Source: Tardiphaga sp. vice304 (GTDB taxonomy: Bacteria; Pseudomonadota; Alphaproteobacteria; Rhizobiales; Xanthobacteraceae). From it: a DNA stretch of 64,000 nucleotides. The stretch covers positions 2,034,001-2,098,000 of the forward strand of contig NZ_CP041402.1 of the NCBI RefSeq assembly GCF_007018905.1. Reading direction: 5' to 3'. Positions 18,882-26,959 of the stretch are shown here, one piece after another. The notes under the pieces are model-generated. The model worked only from the letters and a program-made list of their open reading frames with translations. It did no database searches and had not been told where the DNA came from. Both the position numbers and the translations under genes were made by a program. Position 1 is the first letter of the stretch. Every line of letters begins with the position of its first letter.

Positions 18882-19816
18882 GAGGCTGACTGAAAAAGAA
18901 GCTGAGTGATTTCAGCCAGTTGTGATTCCTTCGGATTTGCGAAGATTCGAGGGAGAGCACGATGGTCTGGACTGAAATCACCCGCCGACACTATAGGCGG
19001 GCGAGCTTGCGATATGAAAGCGATACGACGGATGCCGAGTGGTTTGTGATGGAGCCGCTTCTGCCGCCTGCTTCGGCGCTCGGTCGCCCGCGTGCGACAG
19101 ATATGCGAACGGTGATGGATGCGATCCTGTATATTGCGTCGACCGGCTGCCAATGGCGGCAGTTGCCCAAGGATTTCCCGCCCTACTCGACGGTGCAGGG
19201 CTATTTCTACGCGTGGTCGCGCGGCGGACTGTTTGCGTCGCTGAACTACACGCTCGTGATGGCCTCGCGCGAGGCGGCTGGCCGAGAGGCGAGCCCAACG
19301 GCCGGAGTGATTGACAGCCAGTCGGTGAAAACCACGGAAAGCGGCGGCCCCCGGGGCTATGATGCAGGTAAGAAAATCAAGGGCCGCAAGCGCCACATCG
19401 TCACCGACACGCAAGGAAACTTGGTCGGGCTGGTCGTGCACGAAGCCAGCATTCAGGACCGTGATGGTGCCCCGTGCGTTCTTGCTTCGATACGTTATCG
19501 CTATCCGTGGCTGCGCCATATTTTTGCCGATGGTGGCTATGCCGGAGATAAGCTGCGTCAAGCTTTGAAGCGCATCGGCAATTGGACGATAGAAATCATA
19601 AAACGATCCGACAGGGAGCAGGGCTTCGAAATCCTACCGCGCCGATGGGTCGTCGAACGAACGTTCGGATGGCTCGGTCGCTGCCGCAGATTGGCAAAGG
19701 ACTTCGAGACCACAATCGCCAGCGCCGTTGCCTGGGCGTTCGTCGCTCACATTCGCGTCCTTATAAGACGGCTTGCAAAAGCCTGAAATCAAACGAATTC
19801 ATTATGAGTCAGACTC
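18882..19816 (+). mobile_element. IS5-family insertion sequence, copy 2 (935 bp)
   Basis: Same length and terminal repeats as the copy at 4342-5276, in the opposite orientation. It is flanked by TTA on both sides (18879-18881 and 19817-19819). It entered the last codons of the Cys-rich family A gene at 19809-20090, whose stop codon now lies inside the IS end. Confidence 0.92.
18962..19786 (+). CDS. IS5-family transposase (copy 2)
   Basis: A 274-residue DDE transposase identical in sequence to the one at 4372-5196, with the same motifs (VIDSQSVKTTESGG, IFADGGYAGDKL, VVERTFGWLGRCRR). It is intact. Identity between the copies implies recent transposition or gene conversion. Confidence 0.93.
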   Translation: MVWTEITRRHYRRASLRYESDTTDAEWFVMEPLLPPASALGRPRATDMRTVMDAILYIASTGCQWRQLPKDFPPYSTVQGYFYAWSRGGLFASLNYTLVMASREAAGREASPTAGVIDSQSVKTTESGGPRGYDAGKKIKGRKRHIVTDTQGNLVGLVVHEASIQDRDGAPCVLASIRYRYPWLRHIFADGGYAGDKLRQALKRIGNWTIEIIKRSDREQGFEILPRRWVVERTFGWLGRCRRLAKDFETTIASAVAWAFVAHIRVLIRRLAKA

Positions 19817-20090
19817 TTAGATTGGTGATGATACTTACACCTCTCCACGTTCCAGTTTTTACGCAGTTTGCTTTAGCTGCACCGCACATCTTCGAGCAGT
19901 ATTGCGGAGATGAATTGTAGGTGTATTTTCCATTGGTACAGTTTCCCTGGCAGGCCAAGGCTATGTCGGAACACGATCTATCGCCTCCTTCATACTGAGG
20001 GCAAGAAGGACCGGGCTGACAAGCGAAGTCAGTCTGCGCCAATGCTGGCGTGCACGCTAAGGATAGGACGAAAACGATCACAGCACGCAA
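19809..20090 (-). CDS. Small exported Cys-rich protein, family A (3' end altered by IS)
   Basis: A 93-residue protein starting with TTG 20090 behind a strong AGGAG. It has a signal peptide (MRAVIVFVLSLACTPALAQ) and a mature part with eight cysteines (FAC, PSC, RSC, LAC, GNC, QYC, KMC, ANC), then GTWRGVSI. Close relatives lie at 21433-21729 and 21025-21312. The IS5 copy 2 entered at codon 91, so the last residues (RV and stop) come from the IS; the sister protein ends NMRRE. The fold is probably disulphide-stabilised in the periplasm or outside. I do not recognise the family and no function can be read. Confidence 0.75.
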   Translation of the reverse strand: MRAVIVFVLSLACTPALAQTDFACQPGPSCPQYEGGDRSCSDIALACQGNCTNGKYTYNSSPQYCSKMCGAAKANCVKTGTWRGVSIITNLRV

Positions 20091-20155
20091 AATTATCTCC
20101 TGATATGATCTATAGGATCAGTCTATCCAATCTCTGATCGCTTGCGCTTATTGTT

Positions 20156-20260
20156 TCGGTATGCGACTTCCCAGTGGGAAACGTAACTGAGGATTTCCCG
20201 GCGAACAAGTGTGCGTCGGCAGATGGCCCCGAACCGCTCGCTTCGGAATTTCTTGACCGA
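20156..20260 (-). pseudogene. Degenerate relic of a family C Cys-rich gene
   Basis: Read on the minus strand this gives ERFGAICRRTLVRREILS, parallel to ERFGASCRRTLVFPGNPYSS of the intact family C proteins, and the DNA matches over about 100 bases (compare 20775-20870). Four of the six conserved cysteines are gone or shifted and there is no signal peptide in frame. It is a third, dead copy of family C. Confidence 0.6.
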
Positions 20261-20358
20261 TGCTGATCGACCGACGCGTCGGAGTTGAGTTTGAGGAATT
20301 GTATGAGAACGGGTACCCTGGCCGGGATAAACGACTACGCAAACCGGAGTGACAAAAG

Positions 20359-20718
20359 ATGAGACTACACACATTGATCATAGGCGCGAGCCTATTGGCG
20401 TCTTCGTCGGCTTGGGCGGAATGTCAGCAGTCTCCAATGAACTGGAGGTATCAGAACGAGACCGAGCAGGTCATTCTTTCAGGTACTCGCGCCGGGACGT
20501 GCAGGCTCCAATGGACCACGTTTGGCTCAGGGACGGTTGAGAAAGTCTCACTCGTCGCTCGGCCGCAGAAAGGCTCGGCTCAGACTTCGACATCCGGTGT
20601 CGTTTATAGTCCGGGGCGCAACTTTGATAGCCAGGACAGCTTTTCAGTGCGAGTTTGCGGCAACAATCGAGCAGGCGGCGGCTGTTCGACGTTAAACGTC
20701 TCGGTGGAGCTTAGGTGA
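20359..20718 (+). CDS. Small exported protein, family B (Ig-like-type repeat motif)
   Basis: A 119-residue protein with a signal peptide (MRLHTLIIGASLLASSSAWA) and a mature region rich in Ser, Thr and Val with beta-strand alternation. It contains VVYSPGRNFDSQDSFSVRVC and GGCSTLNVSVE. The same end motif, YSP..., then FSV(R/K)VCG...GC(S/T)T, occurs in the protein at 21883-22239, so these are paralogues. The pattern suggests an Ig-like beta sandwich closed by a Cys pair, which is an inference. A CGGAG ribosome site precedes ATG 20359. It is the only plus-strand gene of the array and faces the family C gene at 20737-21021. Confidence 0.75.
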   Translation: MRLHTLIIGASLLASSSAWAECQQSPMNWRYQNETEQVILSGTRAGTCRLQWTTFGSGTVEKVSLVARPQKGSAQTSTSGVVYSPGRNFDSQDSFSVRVCGNNRAGGGCSTLNVSVELR

Positions 20719-20736
20719 CGAGTAAGTGGCACTTGC

Positions 20737-21021
20737 TCAAGGTCGGCTTACCCGGCAGCCTTGCGGAAATGGCGGGTACGGATTTCCAGGAAACACAAGA
20801 GTGCGCCAACAGCTTGCCCCGAACTGCTCGCACGGGAGTTTAGCGACCGACAAATCCAGCCTAACTAGCTCGTTTGTGCAGTTCTGCACCGCGCCAGCAC
20901 AGGTGCCCGCTTGGCAGAACGGAAGGTTATTACCTTGTGCCTGGGCCAATGCTTGGGTTGTGAGTTGTCCTACGCACAACGCCGAGAATGCGGCTAAGAA
21001 GACGGATCGTGACAGTCTCAT
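20737..21021 (-). CDS. Small exported Cys-rich protein, family C, copy 1
   Basis: A 94-residue protein with a signal peptide (MRLSRSVFLAAFSALCVGQL, cleavage probably after ALAQA) and six cysteines in the mature part. The core is LPFCQAGTCAGAVQNCTN and ASCWRTLVFPGNPYPPFPQG. It aligns along its length with the protein at 22399-22683. It lies three bases after the stop of the family A' gene (21025), so the two are probably co-transcribed. Function unknown. Confidence 0.78.
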   Translation of the reverse strand: MRLSRSVFLAAFSALCVGQLTTQALAQAQGNNLPFCQAGTCAGAVQNCTNELVRLDLSVAKLPCEQFGASCWRTLVFPGNPYPPFPQGCRVSRP

Positions 21022-21024
21022 CGT

Positions 21025-21312
21025 CTACTCTCGCCTTACTCCAGTAACAGTAATATCTCTACCCTTCCACACGCCGGTCGATACGCACACTGCGCGATAT
21101 CTTGCACACTCAGCTTCACAAGTTTCGCGACCGTTCGGGATCGGGCAGTTCGATGTCAAGCAGACGCTTACTCGTCCAGAGCATGTTTCAGATGAAAGCG
21201 CCTTCCGCGTCCCCCAAATCTGCGCCTGAGCGTGGGCGCAGACTGGCAGAACCAAAGCTTGTCCCGCGATCATAAGGGCGAGCAATACTGCTCTCTTCAC
21301 GTGCGTACTCAC
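21025..21312 (-). CDS. Small exported Cys-rich protein, family A' (divergent)
   Basis: A 95-residue protein starting at GTG 21312. The signal peptide is MSTHVKRAVLLALMIAGQAL ending VCAHAQA. The mature part keeps the last six cysteines of family A (ETC, SVC, SNC, ETC, AEC, AVC) and the ending CVSTGVWKGRDI, against CIRTGTWRGKDI in the full family A protein. Its 5' end lies in the duplicated block 21260-21413, whose second copy (21821-21973) is joined to a different gene. Confidence 0.72.
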   Translation of the reverse strand: MSTHVKRAVLLALMIAGQALVLPVCAHAQAQIWGTRKALSSETCSGRVSVCLTSNCPIPNGRETCEAECARYRAVCVSTGVWKGRDITVTGVRRE

Positions 21313-21413
21313 TTTCTCAATTCAATTCACCTCGGCCGCAACAACGACAGTTGTGCAGCCAAGGGGTGTGCGAACTCACACCGCAGACTTTCACAGAGAA
21401 TCCGTCATTACCG
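21260..21413. repeat. Segmental duplication, copy 1
   Basis: About 154 bases nearly identical to 21821-21973 (direct orientation, offset 561, one single-base length difference). It spans the 3' end of a family B gene and the 5' end of a family A' gene. Confidence 0.92.
21322..21413 (-). pseudogene. 3' remnant of a family B gene
   Basis: The minus strand encodes FSVKVCGVSS and, after a one-base slip, GCTTVVVAAEVN. These are the last 30 residues of the family B protein at 21883-22239. No 5' part is present. It is the left-over of a B copy after the duplication. Confidence 0.75.
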
Positions 21414-21432
21414 GGAATGACCTTTTAGTTTG

Positions 21433-21729
21433 TTATTCTCGACGCATGTTCACGATTATGTCTTTTCCGCGCCACGTTCCGGTGCGGATGCACTGATCCC
21501 TGTAGCCGCCACATAGTTTTCCGCAATATTGAGGAGATGAATTCGATGTGTACCTGCCCAAGGTGCAGTTTCCCTGGCATTCCAGTGCGATCTGTGAGCA
21601 AGACCGACCACGACTCTCGAATTGTGCACAAGAATTTGCCCCCGGCGCGCAATAATAATCTTGCTGTGCGACTGCGCTACTTGCAGCCAACGAAGCAGCA
21701 AACGCAACAACGACGCGCATTCCGTTCAT
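21433..21729 (-). CDS. Small exported Cys-rich protein, family A, full copy
   Basis: A 98-residue protein. Starts at 21729 (MNGMRVVV) and 21720 (MRVVV) are both possible, with the signal peptide VVVAFAASLAASSAVAQ either way; a longer frame from 21780 would lack a signal peptide start. The mature part has eight cysteines at the same spacing as the 19809-20090 protein, sharing IALECQGNCT, NSSPQYCGK and GTWRGKDI. The protein is small, hydrophilic and probably tightly disulphide-bonded. The function is not recognised. Confidence 0.75.
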   Translation of the reverse strand: MNGMRVVVAFAASLAASSAVAQQDYYCAPGANSCAQFESRGRSCSQIALECQGNCTLGRYTSNSSPQYCGKLCGGYRDQCIRTGTWRGKDIIVNMRRE

Positions 21730-21820
21730 TCTCGGGCAAAACCGAAGTAAGTATTGTGTCTTCCAGTTCTTAAAGCTCATTCCGATCCCCGCTTACCGAT
21801 CAAGCCGATTAGTAGACTAG

Positions 21821-21973
21821 TGTCCCGCGATCATAAGGGCGAGCAATACTGCTCTCTTCACGTGCGTACTCACTTTCTCAATTCAATTCACTTCGGCCGC
21901 AACAACGACAGTTGTGCAGCCAGGGCCTCGCGAACTCACACCGCAGACTTTCACAGAAAATCTGTCATTACCG
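21821..21973. repeat. Segmental duplication, copy 2
   Basis: The partner of 21260-21413. Here the family A' signal-peptide start is cut after about 17 codons, and the full family A gene stands next to it instead. Confidence 0.92.
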
Positions 21974-22239
21974 CGCGTGCTGGGAGAGTAGCTTATGCCA
22001 GAGCCACTGGCATAAACCTTTCCTCGCTTTGACTGAGAAACAACGGTTGCGCTCGTCGTGTGGGCTACAGGACCATACATCTGGAATGGGAAGCTGCATT
22101 CGGTGCCCACACCTACGCTAGCGCGAATATTGGTGGATTCCCCGTTGAACCATACGTCAAAGTTGCTATGCGAGCCTGCGACAGCAGGCGAACATATGAA
22201 AAACGAGGCAAGCGCGAGTGCCCACAGACGAATTTGCAT
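21883..22239 (-). CDS. Small exported protein, family B, copy 2
   Basis: A 118-residue protein. ATG 22239 is chosen because a signal peptide starts there (MQIRLWALALASFFICSPAV, then AG); the frame itself opens at 22290. The mature region shows beta-like alternation and ends ISYSPSTRGNDRFSVKVCG and GPGCTTVVVAAEVN, as in the 20359-20718 protein. The last 30 codons lie in the duplicated block. Probable Ig-like fold; role unknown. Confidence 0.72.
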   Translation of the reverse strand: MQIRLWALALASFFICSPAVAGSHSNFDVWFNGESTNIRASVGVGTECSFPFQMYGPVAHTTSATVVSQSKRGKVYASGSGISYSPSTRGNDRFSVKVCGVSSRGPGCTTVVVAAEVN

Positions 22240-22398
22240 AGCGCCCCCCGGTGCTGCGAATGCCGTGCCGCTACTCTCCCGTGGGGACATCTCTAAGTCA
22301 AGTTCCCTGATGATCGTCGCAGCGCACGTCCATGAGCGCGCACGCTAGGCTGAGACACTGCGGTTCTGTTCCGCTCTGATCACCGTGGGCGCTCGCGT

Positions 22399-22683
22399 CT
22401 ATGGCCCCGTCACTCGGCAACCTTGCGGAAATGAGGAGTACGGGTTTCCGGGAAACACAAGAGTGCGCCGACAGCTTGCCCCGAAGCGCTCGCACGGAAG
22501 TTTTCCGACCGACAAGTTCAACGTAGCTCGGGCGTTAGTGCAGTTTTGCACCGCGCCAGCACAGGTGCTAGCTCGGCAAAACGGAAGGTTACTAACTTGC
22601 GCCTGGGCCGATCCCTCGGTTGCGAGTTGTCCGATGCAGAACGCCGAGAATGCGGCAAGGAATACAGATCGCGGCAGTCTCAT
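22399..22683 (-). CDS. Small exported Cys-rich protein, family C, copy 2
   Basis: A 94-residue protein. ATG 22683 begins a signal peptide (MRLPRSVFLAAFSAFCIGQL) nearly the same as that of copy 1 at 20737-21021, and AGGA precedes it. The six-cysteine pattern (FCRASTCAGAVQNCTN ... LPCERFGASCRRTLVFPGNP) is conserved. DNA similarity to copy 1 extends over the whole gene, with most differences in the middle. It is probably the first gene of the minus-strand array. Confidence 0.76.
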   Translation of the reverse strand: MRLPRSVFLAAFSAFCIGQLATEGSAQAQVSNLPFCRASTCAGAVQNCTNARATLNLSVGKLPCERFGASCRRTLVFPGNPYSSFPQGCRVTGP

Positions 22684-22722
22684 GGGGCGGTTCCTGTTTG
22701 AGATAAGAACCTTAGCCACTCG

Positions 22723-23446
22723 GCTTCGAGGCGCAAGCCGTCTCTGGAAGCCCTCCCCAAGGGATTATCACTCTGATGGAGCAGCACCTAAACACGAGCT
22801 TCCACCCCTGCTGACAGCGCTTCCTCAGACATAGCCTCGATTAAGACTGCATGCACGACCTTATGCCGGATAAATCATGATGTGACCTGCTCGTCCTCAA
22901 ACCGCTGCTGCTCAACATCCTGCGACACCTGCCGCTGGCGCTACTCGGGCCGGATCGCCCGTAGCACTATCCCTCATGGTCGCCGCTTCTTTACGGTTGA
23001 AATCGCACTCGGACAAATTGGCTTCCGATCATGGGCGTCCAGCGCCCGGAATGTCATTGAGTACCGCCGCTCGCAGTCCCGGTGGTGGGCTGATGTGAGC
23101 TTGACCATCTGGCTACAACAGGATCAGCGGGCGCGGGGCATTGTTGCGCTCGGCTCGATCCAAGAAACAGAATTTCTCAAATCCTTTGAACGCTGGCCGA
23201 CGACGTTGGGGCCGGTCGCTCCTGAGAATGTTCGTGCGGAGGTGTACCGCTCTTTGCATCCGGCCAGGATCGCCATCGTTCCAAACGGACGCCGGTACCA
23301 ATCGATCAGTTTCAGCGTTGGACCTCGGAGATTAAACGCTGCAAGTCCGGCCACGGATCGCGAGCCCAGAAACGTGCCAGTAGAGGTCGCCCCTTTGCCT
23401 TGCATCTTTTAACAGGCGAATCTCAGCAGATTTCGACCCCACTGGC
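22723..23446. other. No supported gene
   Basis: A frame of 176 codons is open on the plus strand (22882-23412) but shows no family-like sequence, no ribosome site and no start preference. Overlapping frames on the other strand are no better. The stretch may hold decayed genes. The promoter of the 22399-22683 gene must lie in its left edge. Confidence 0.4.
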
Positions 23447-23815
23447 CTAGCGATGAGGCCAAAGCACCTTCTCGAAGCTCTCCCGATCCTGATCCGAGCC
23501 AAACAGGACGGCAGCGATCTCAACAACTTTGAATTCACAACCACATGATCCGATCCACGCCGCTACATCGGGTGAGCGCTCAACGTACATAAAGAAGAGA
23601 TCGTTGATTTTTGTGGGCCAACGCTTAGCGTCAAACCTGCACATCAAAAATACCGCGCTGCTCAAATCCTCCAAGAGGTAGCCCTGAAAGCGGCTGGGCT
23701 CAATGTAGGTTAGGATAGGGTTCAGACTGATCTGCTCGGCTACCTCAAGGGCTTCGGCGGTAGTTATCGGGTAAAGACAGAAGGAAGTTTGCATCCAGTA
23801 TTTAGGATGCAACAT
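23447..23815 (-). CDS. Hypothetical protein downstream of the MHYT kinase
   Basis: A 122-residue soluble protein with mixed composition and likely alpha/beta pattern (TTAEALEVAEQISLNPILTY, SSAVFLMCRFDAKRWPTKIN). It begins 29 bases after the stop of the hybrid kinase on the same strand, so it is probably translated from the same transcript. No motif is recognised and no ribosome site is strong. The amino-acid composition is that of a real protein rather than a shadow frame. Confidence 0.5.
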   Translation of the reverse strand: MLHPKYWMQTSFCLYPITTAEALEVAEQISLNPILTYIEPSRFQGYLLEDLSSAVFLMCRFDAKRWPTKINDLFFMYVERSPDVAAWIGSCGCEFKVVEIAAVLFGSDQDRESFEKVLWPHR

Positions 23816-23843
23816 ATTTTTGAGATCAGACTCGGACGTGAGA

Positions 23844-26162
23844 TCACGCTTTTGGAGAGCGGAACGGCAACACTGTGCTCGCGTGGTCTTTCTCAGACAT
23901 GGTAAGGCTGATCGCTTCCTGAAGCGCCTGCTGCGTGAACGGCTTCACAAGCGTCCCCCCTCTCGCCCCTGAAATGTCGTCTAGCTGAGAATAGCCAGTT
24001 GCCAGCACGACCCGAATGCTTGGCCACCTCTCCCGAATCGCGTTCACGAGTTCAAGGCCCGTCATTCCCGGCATGACGTGATCCGTCAGGACGAGATCGA
24101 TCCCGCTCTCACTTTGCAGCATGCGAAGAGCGTCCGCGCCCGATGGTACTTCGGAGACGCGATGCCCTAAGTCCTCCAGCATCGCCCCAACGTTTTGCAG
24201 CACAAGCGGGTCATCGTCTACGACGAGGACCGAAAGGGCACGACCCCGAATGGCTGGGGGACGTATTTCCAATAAAGGTCGAAACGCGTCTTGGCTTGCC
24301 TCTGCAACGGGCAACCAAATCTCAGCCGTGGTGCCGACGCCCTCTTTGCTATGGAGGATTAGCCGCCCACCTGATTGCTCCGCTAGACCGTGGATCATCG
24401 AGAGACCGAGCCCAGTTCCCTTTCCAACGCCTTTGGTGGTGAAGAATGGCTCCATGGCCTTGGCGACGGTTCTGGCGTCCATCCCCTCGCCTGTATCGGT
24501 GACCGAAAGACAAACGTACCGCCGCGCTGCTTCAAGCCCACTCACGTCGGACTCATCAGCGGCCTCGCGTCCGGAAATAGTGATCGTGCCACCTTCCGGC
24601 ATCGCATCTCGCGCATTCACGGCGAGATTCAACAGCGCGAGTTCAAGCTGGTTTGCGTCAATCAGCGCTCGTGCCAGACCCAAGGGGAAGTGCGTCTCGA
24701 TTTGAATCGTAGGTCCAATTGTTCGTTGTAACATGTCTGTCATCCCGTGAACAAGATCAGGCACATCGACTGGCGTAGGCTTGAGGTCTTGGCGACGCGC
24801 AAAGGCCAGCATTCGCTGGGTCAGGCTCGCACCTCGCTGAGCAGCCTGCACCGCGTTGTCTAGGAGGCGAAGAAGCTTTGGATCATCGGGCATGCGTTTT
24901 CGCAGTAGTTCTAAACTACCGAGCGCCGCCATGAGTAGGTTGTTGAAGTCATGCGCGACCCCACCCGTCAATTGGCCCACAGCCTCCATCTTCTGGGCTT
25001 GAAGAAGCGCCATCTGTGCCTGCTGCAATGCATCCTGAGACGCTTTGCGCTCAGTGATGTCACGCGTCACTTTGGCATACCCGATCAGGTTACCTTGATC
25101 GTCCTTGACGGGATCGATTACGACGCTGGCCCAGAACTGGGTGCCGTCCTTGCGAACGCGCCAGCCCTCGGCCTCAAATTTGCCCTCGCGAGCAGCCGTC
25201 TCCAGCGCACGGGCAGGGACCTTATTGGCTATTTCCTCGGGGGTGTAGAACTGTGAGAAGTGCGCGCCGACAATTTCATCCGCGCTGTAGCCTTTGATCC
25301 GCTCTGCTCCCGCGTTCCAGTTAGCAACGCGCCCTTCCGTGTCGAGCATGAAGATCGCGTAGTCGGTGACGCTCTTTAGCAGCAGCCTGAAGCGCTCCTC
25401 ACTCTGTCGAAGCGCCCCGGCCTCCCGCTCTGCCAGCCCGGCAAAACGACGGTCGAACATGGCAGCGACGAGCGCAAAAAACAGGATCAAGAATGTTGTT
25501 GCGGCCACAGCCACGGCCAGACGGGTCTGGCCTATGCTCGCCATCTCGTGTCCGCCGTCCGTGTGCCCGTGAACGGTAAAGACGGCCCCCTGCATTGCGG
25601 CGTAGTGCATTCCCGAGACGGCAAGACCCATAGCGACGGACGCTGCCGCCTTTGTACCGACGTTGGCACGTCGGAAGGCTAGGAACAGCGCGACCGTGGA
25701 CGCGCCAATGGCGATTAGGGCTGAGATAACCACCCACAGTTTGTCGTAGCGAAGATCGGCTGGCATCCGCATTGCCGACATGCCGATGTAGTGCATCGCT
25801 ACGATGCCAAGGCCCATAAAGAGACCGCTAAGAGCAAGCGCGACGGTTCCGGTGTCTTGCCGGTTGACCACATAGAAAGCGGCACCGGTGACGAGAATCG
25901 GTGCCACAAGGGAGACGGCGGTCAGACCGAGGTCGTAGTTCACTTCCATTCCCGGCATGCTGAAAGCGAGCATGGCGACGAAATGCATCGACCAGATGCC
26001 ACCTCCCATGGCCACAGCAGCGGTGGCGAGCCACGCATGGCAGGACCAGCCGGAGCAGGCGCGAATACGCCCGGCGAGATCGAGGGCTGTGTAGGAAGCA
26101 GCAGCCGCGATCAGGACGGAGAGTGCAACGAGCGTGCTGTCGTGGGTACCGGGGATGCCCAT
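23844..26162 (-). CDS. MHYT-PAS hybrid sensor histidine kinase with receiver domain
   Basis: A 772-residue protein. The N-terminal membrane part (1-235) carries the MHYT repeats: MHFV at 59-62, MHYIG at 123-127 and MHYAA at 185-189. This domain is proposed to bind copper and sense O2, CO or NO. A PAS domain follows (about 255-370, NWNAGAERIKGYSADEIVGA). The HisKA phospho-acceptor is His404 (GGVAHDFNNLL). The HATPase domain has the N-box LALLNLAVNARDAMPEGGTI and the G-box GKGTGLGLSMIHGLAEQSGG. A C-terminal receiver has its phospho-Asp in LVLTDHVMPGMTG. No separate output protein is adjacent; the small gene at 23447 follows on the same strand. Confidence 0.93.
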   Translation of the reverse strand: MGIPGTHDSTLVALSVLIAAAASYTALDLAGRIRACSGWSCHAWLATAAVAMGGGIWSMHFVAMLAFSMPGMEVNYDLGLTAVSLVAPILVTGAAFYVVNRQDTGTVALALSGLFMGLGIVAMHYIGMSAMRMPADLRYDKLWVVISALIAIGASTVALFLAFRRANVGTKAAASVAMGLAVSGMHYAAMQGAVFTVHGHTDGGHEMASIGQTRLAVAVAATTFLILFFALVAAMFDRRFAGLAEREAGALRQSEERFRLLLKSVTDYAIFMLDTEGRVANWNAGAERIKGYSADEIVGAHFSQFYTPEEIANKVPARALETAAREGKFEAEGWRVRKDGTQFWASVVIDPVKDDQGNLIGYAKVTRDITERKASQDALQQAQMALLQAQKMEAVGQLTGGVAHDFNNLLMAALGSLELLRKRMPDDPKLLRLLDNAVQAAQRGASLTQRMLAFARRQDLKPTPVDVPDLVHGMTDMLQRTIGPTIQIETHFPLGLARALIDANQLELALLNLAVNARDAMPEGGTITISGREAADESDVSGLEAARRYVCLSVTDTGEGMDARTVAKAMEPFFTTKGVGKGTGLGLSMIHGLAEQSGGRLILHSKEGVGTTAEIWLPVAEASQDAFRPLLEIRPPAIRGRALSVLVVDDDPLVLQNVGAMLEDLGHRVSEVPSGADALRMLQSESGIDLVLTDHVMPGMTGLELVNAIRERWPSIRVVLATGYSQLDDISGARGGTLVKPFTQQALQEAISLTMSEKDHASTVLPFRSPKA

Positions 26163-26222
26163 TTACTAAGTCAATCTGTATTCGAAGTCCGAACGTAGGC
26201 TAGAAAGGCGGGTACCCGCATC

Positions 26223-26411
26223 TTAAATTCTCGCCTTCCGGGTGATCGCCACGTAACCGATGTAGAACCCAATACAGAACACCCCGATCTGCATCAAGAA
26301 TTTCGATAACATTCGAGTCGCGGCGACCCTTGCCCCAAACACAAGCCGAGCGACCGAGAGGATGACCGCAGGCGTGCTCCCGCTCTTGCATCGGTACGAG
26401 ATCACCCCCAC
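26223..26411 (-). CDS. Small possible membrane protein
   Basis: A 62-codon frame from GTG 26411, overlapping the end of the upstream J-like gene by ten bases. One hydrophobic helix (KFLMQIGVFCIGFYIGYVAI, about 38-57) lies near the C-terminus with a basic tail. Translational coupling is plausible, but an overlapping 125-codon frame competes and no family is recognised. Confidence 0.35.
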   Translation of the reverse strand: MGVISYRCKSGSTPAVILSVARLVFGARVAATRMLSKFLMQIGVFCIGFYIGYVAITRKARI

Positions 26412-26905
26412 AGACGTCGCATTCGGAACAGGTGATCAAACGCTGCTTCCTTCCGCTTAAACATCGTTTCAGCCGCAGGCTTCTCGTTCTCCGGCTTGGT
26501 GTCGGGGTGGTGAGCTTTCCGGAAGGCAGTACGGGCTGCCCTGACGAGGAAGTCGGGTGCTGATTGATGCAGCCCAACAGCCGCGTGATCAGGATCGGCG
26601 GCGGCTTTCGCCCACATGCTTTTAAGGTCCACCAAATCTGCTGGCCGGACCCCTGCGCGCTCAGCCAACGTGGTCGCGGTAGCGTTCAAGATGGCAAATT
26701 CGCGGCCCATCGCGCCCATGATCTGCTCGAACTCGTCTGCCCGTTCCCTTTGCTTGTTCAAAGCAGCGCTCAGCCGAGCGATAGCCGAGGCAGCGATTTT
26801 CGCTTCAGCTTCGCTTTCGCGACTGACTCGCTCAAGCTCCTGCTCGGCTACAATGCATCGGCGCTCGGCCTCCCTGAGCCGTTCTACAAGGCTCTGCTGA
26901 GGCAT
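26402..26905 (-). CDS. Coiled-coil protein with J-domain-like C-terminus
   Basis: A 167-residue protein. Residues about 1-75 form an acidic/basic heptad-like coiled coil (LVERLREAERRCIVAEQELE). The C-terminal 50 residues contain AFRKAHHPDTKPENEKPAAE and then FKRKEAAFDHLF. This has the HPD motif and following helix of DnaJ J-domains (compare the usual AHRRHPDKG and FKEINEAYEVL). It could recruit an Hsp70. J-domains normally lie at the N-terminus, so this is an unusual arrangement. The gene follows the PcfJ-like gene by 54 bases on the same strand. Confidence 0.7.
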   Translation of the reverse strand: MPQQSLVERLREAERRCIVAEQELERVSRESEAEAKIAASAIARLSAALNKQRERADEFEQIMGAMGREFAILNATATTLAERAGVRPADLVDLKSMWAKAAADPDHAAVGLHQSAPDFLVRAARTAFRKAHHPDTKPENEKPAAETMFKRKEAAFDHLFRMRRLWG

Positions 26906-26959
26906 GGAGAGGGCGGATAGCTGAGCCGGACTAGGGAAGCCGGGGCGTCGGGAAAACGC

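Noticed and set aside
22882..23412. 176-codon frame on the plus strand
   Set aside because: No ribosome site, no signal peptide, no recognisable segment and no coding-like composition. It may be a decayed gene, but I cannot support it.
26200..26577. 125-codon frame with a CSECDVCGGD zinc-ribbon-like motif
   Set aside because: It overlaps the better-supported J-like gene for most of its length, and its other residues are Arg/Ser-rich as in shadow frames. The motif is probably chance.
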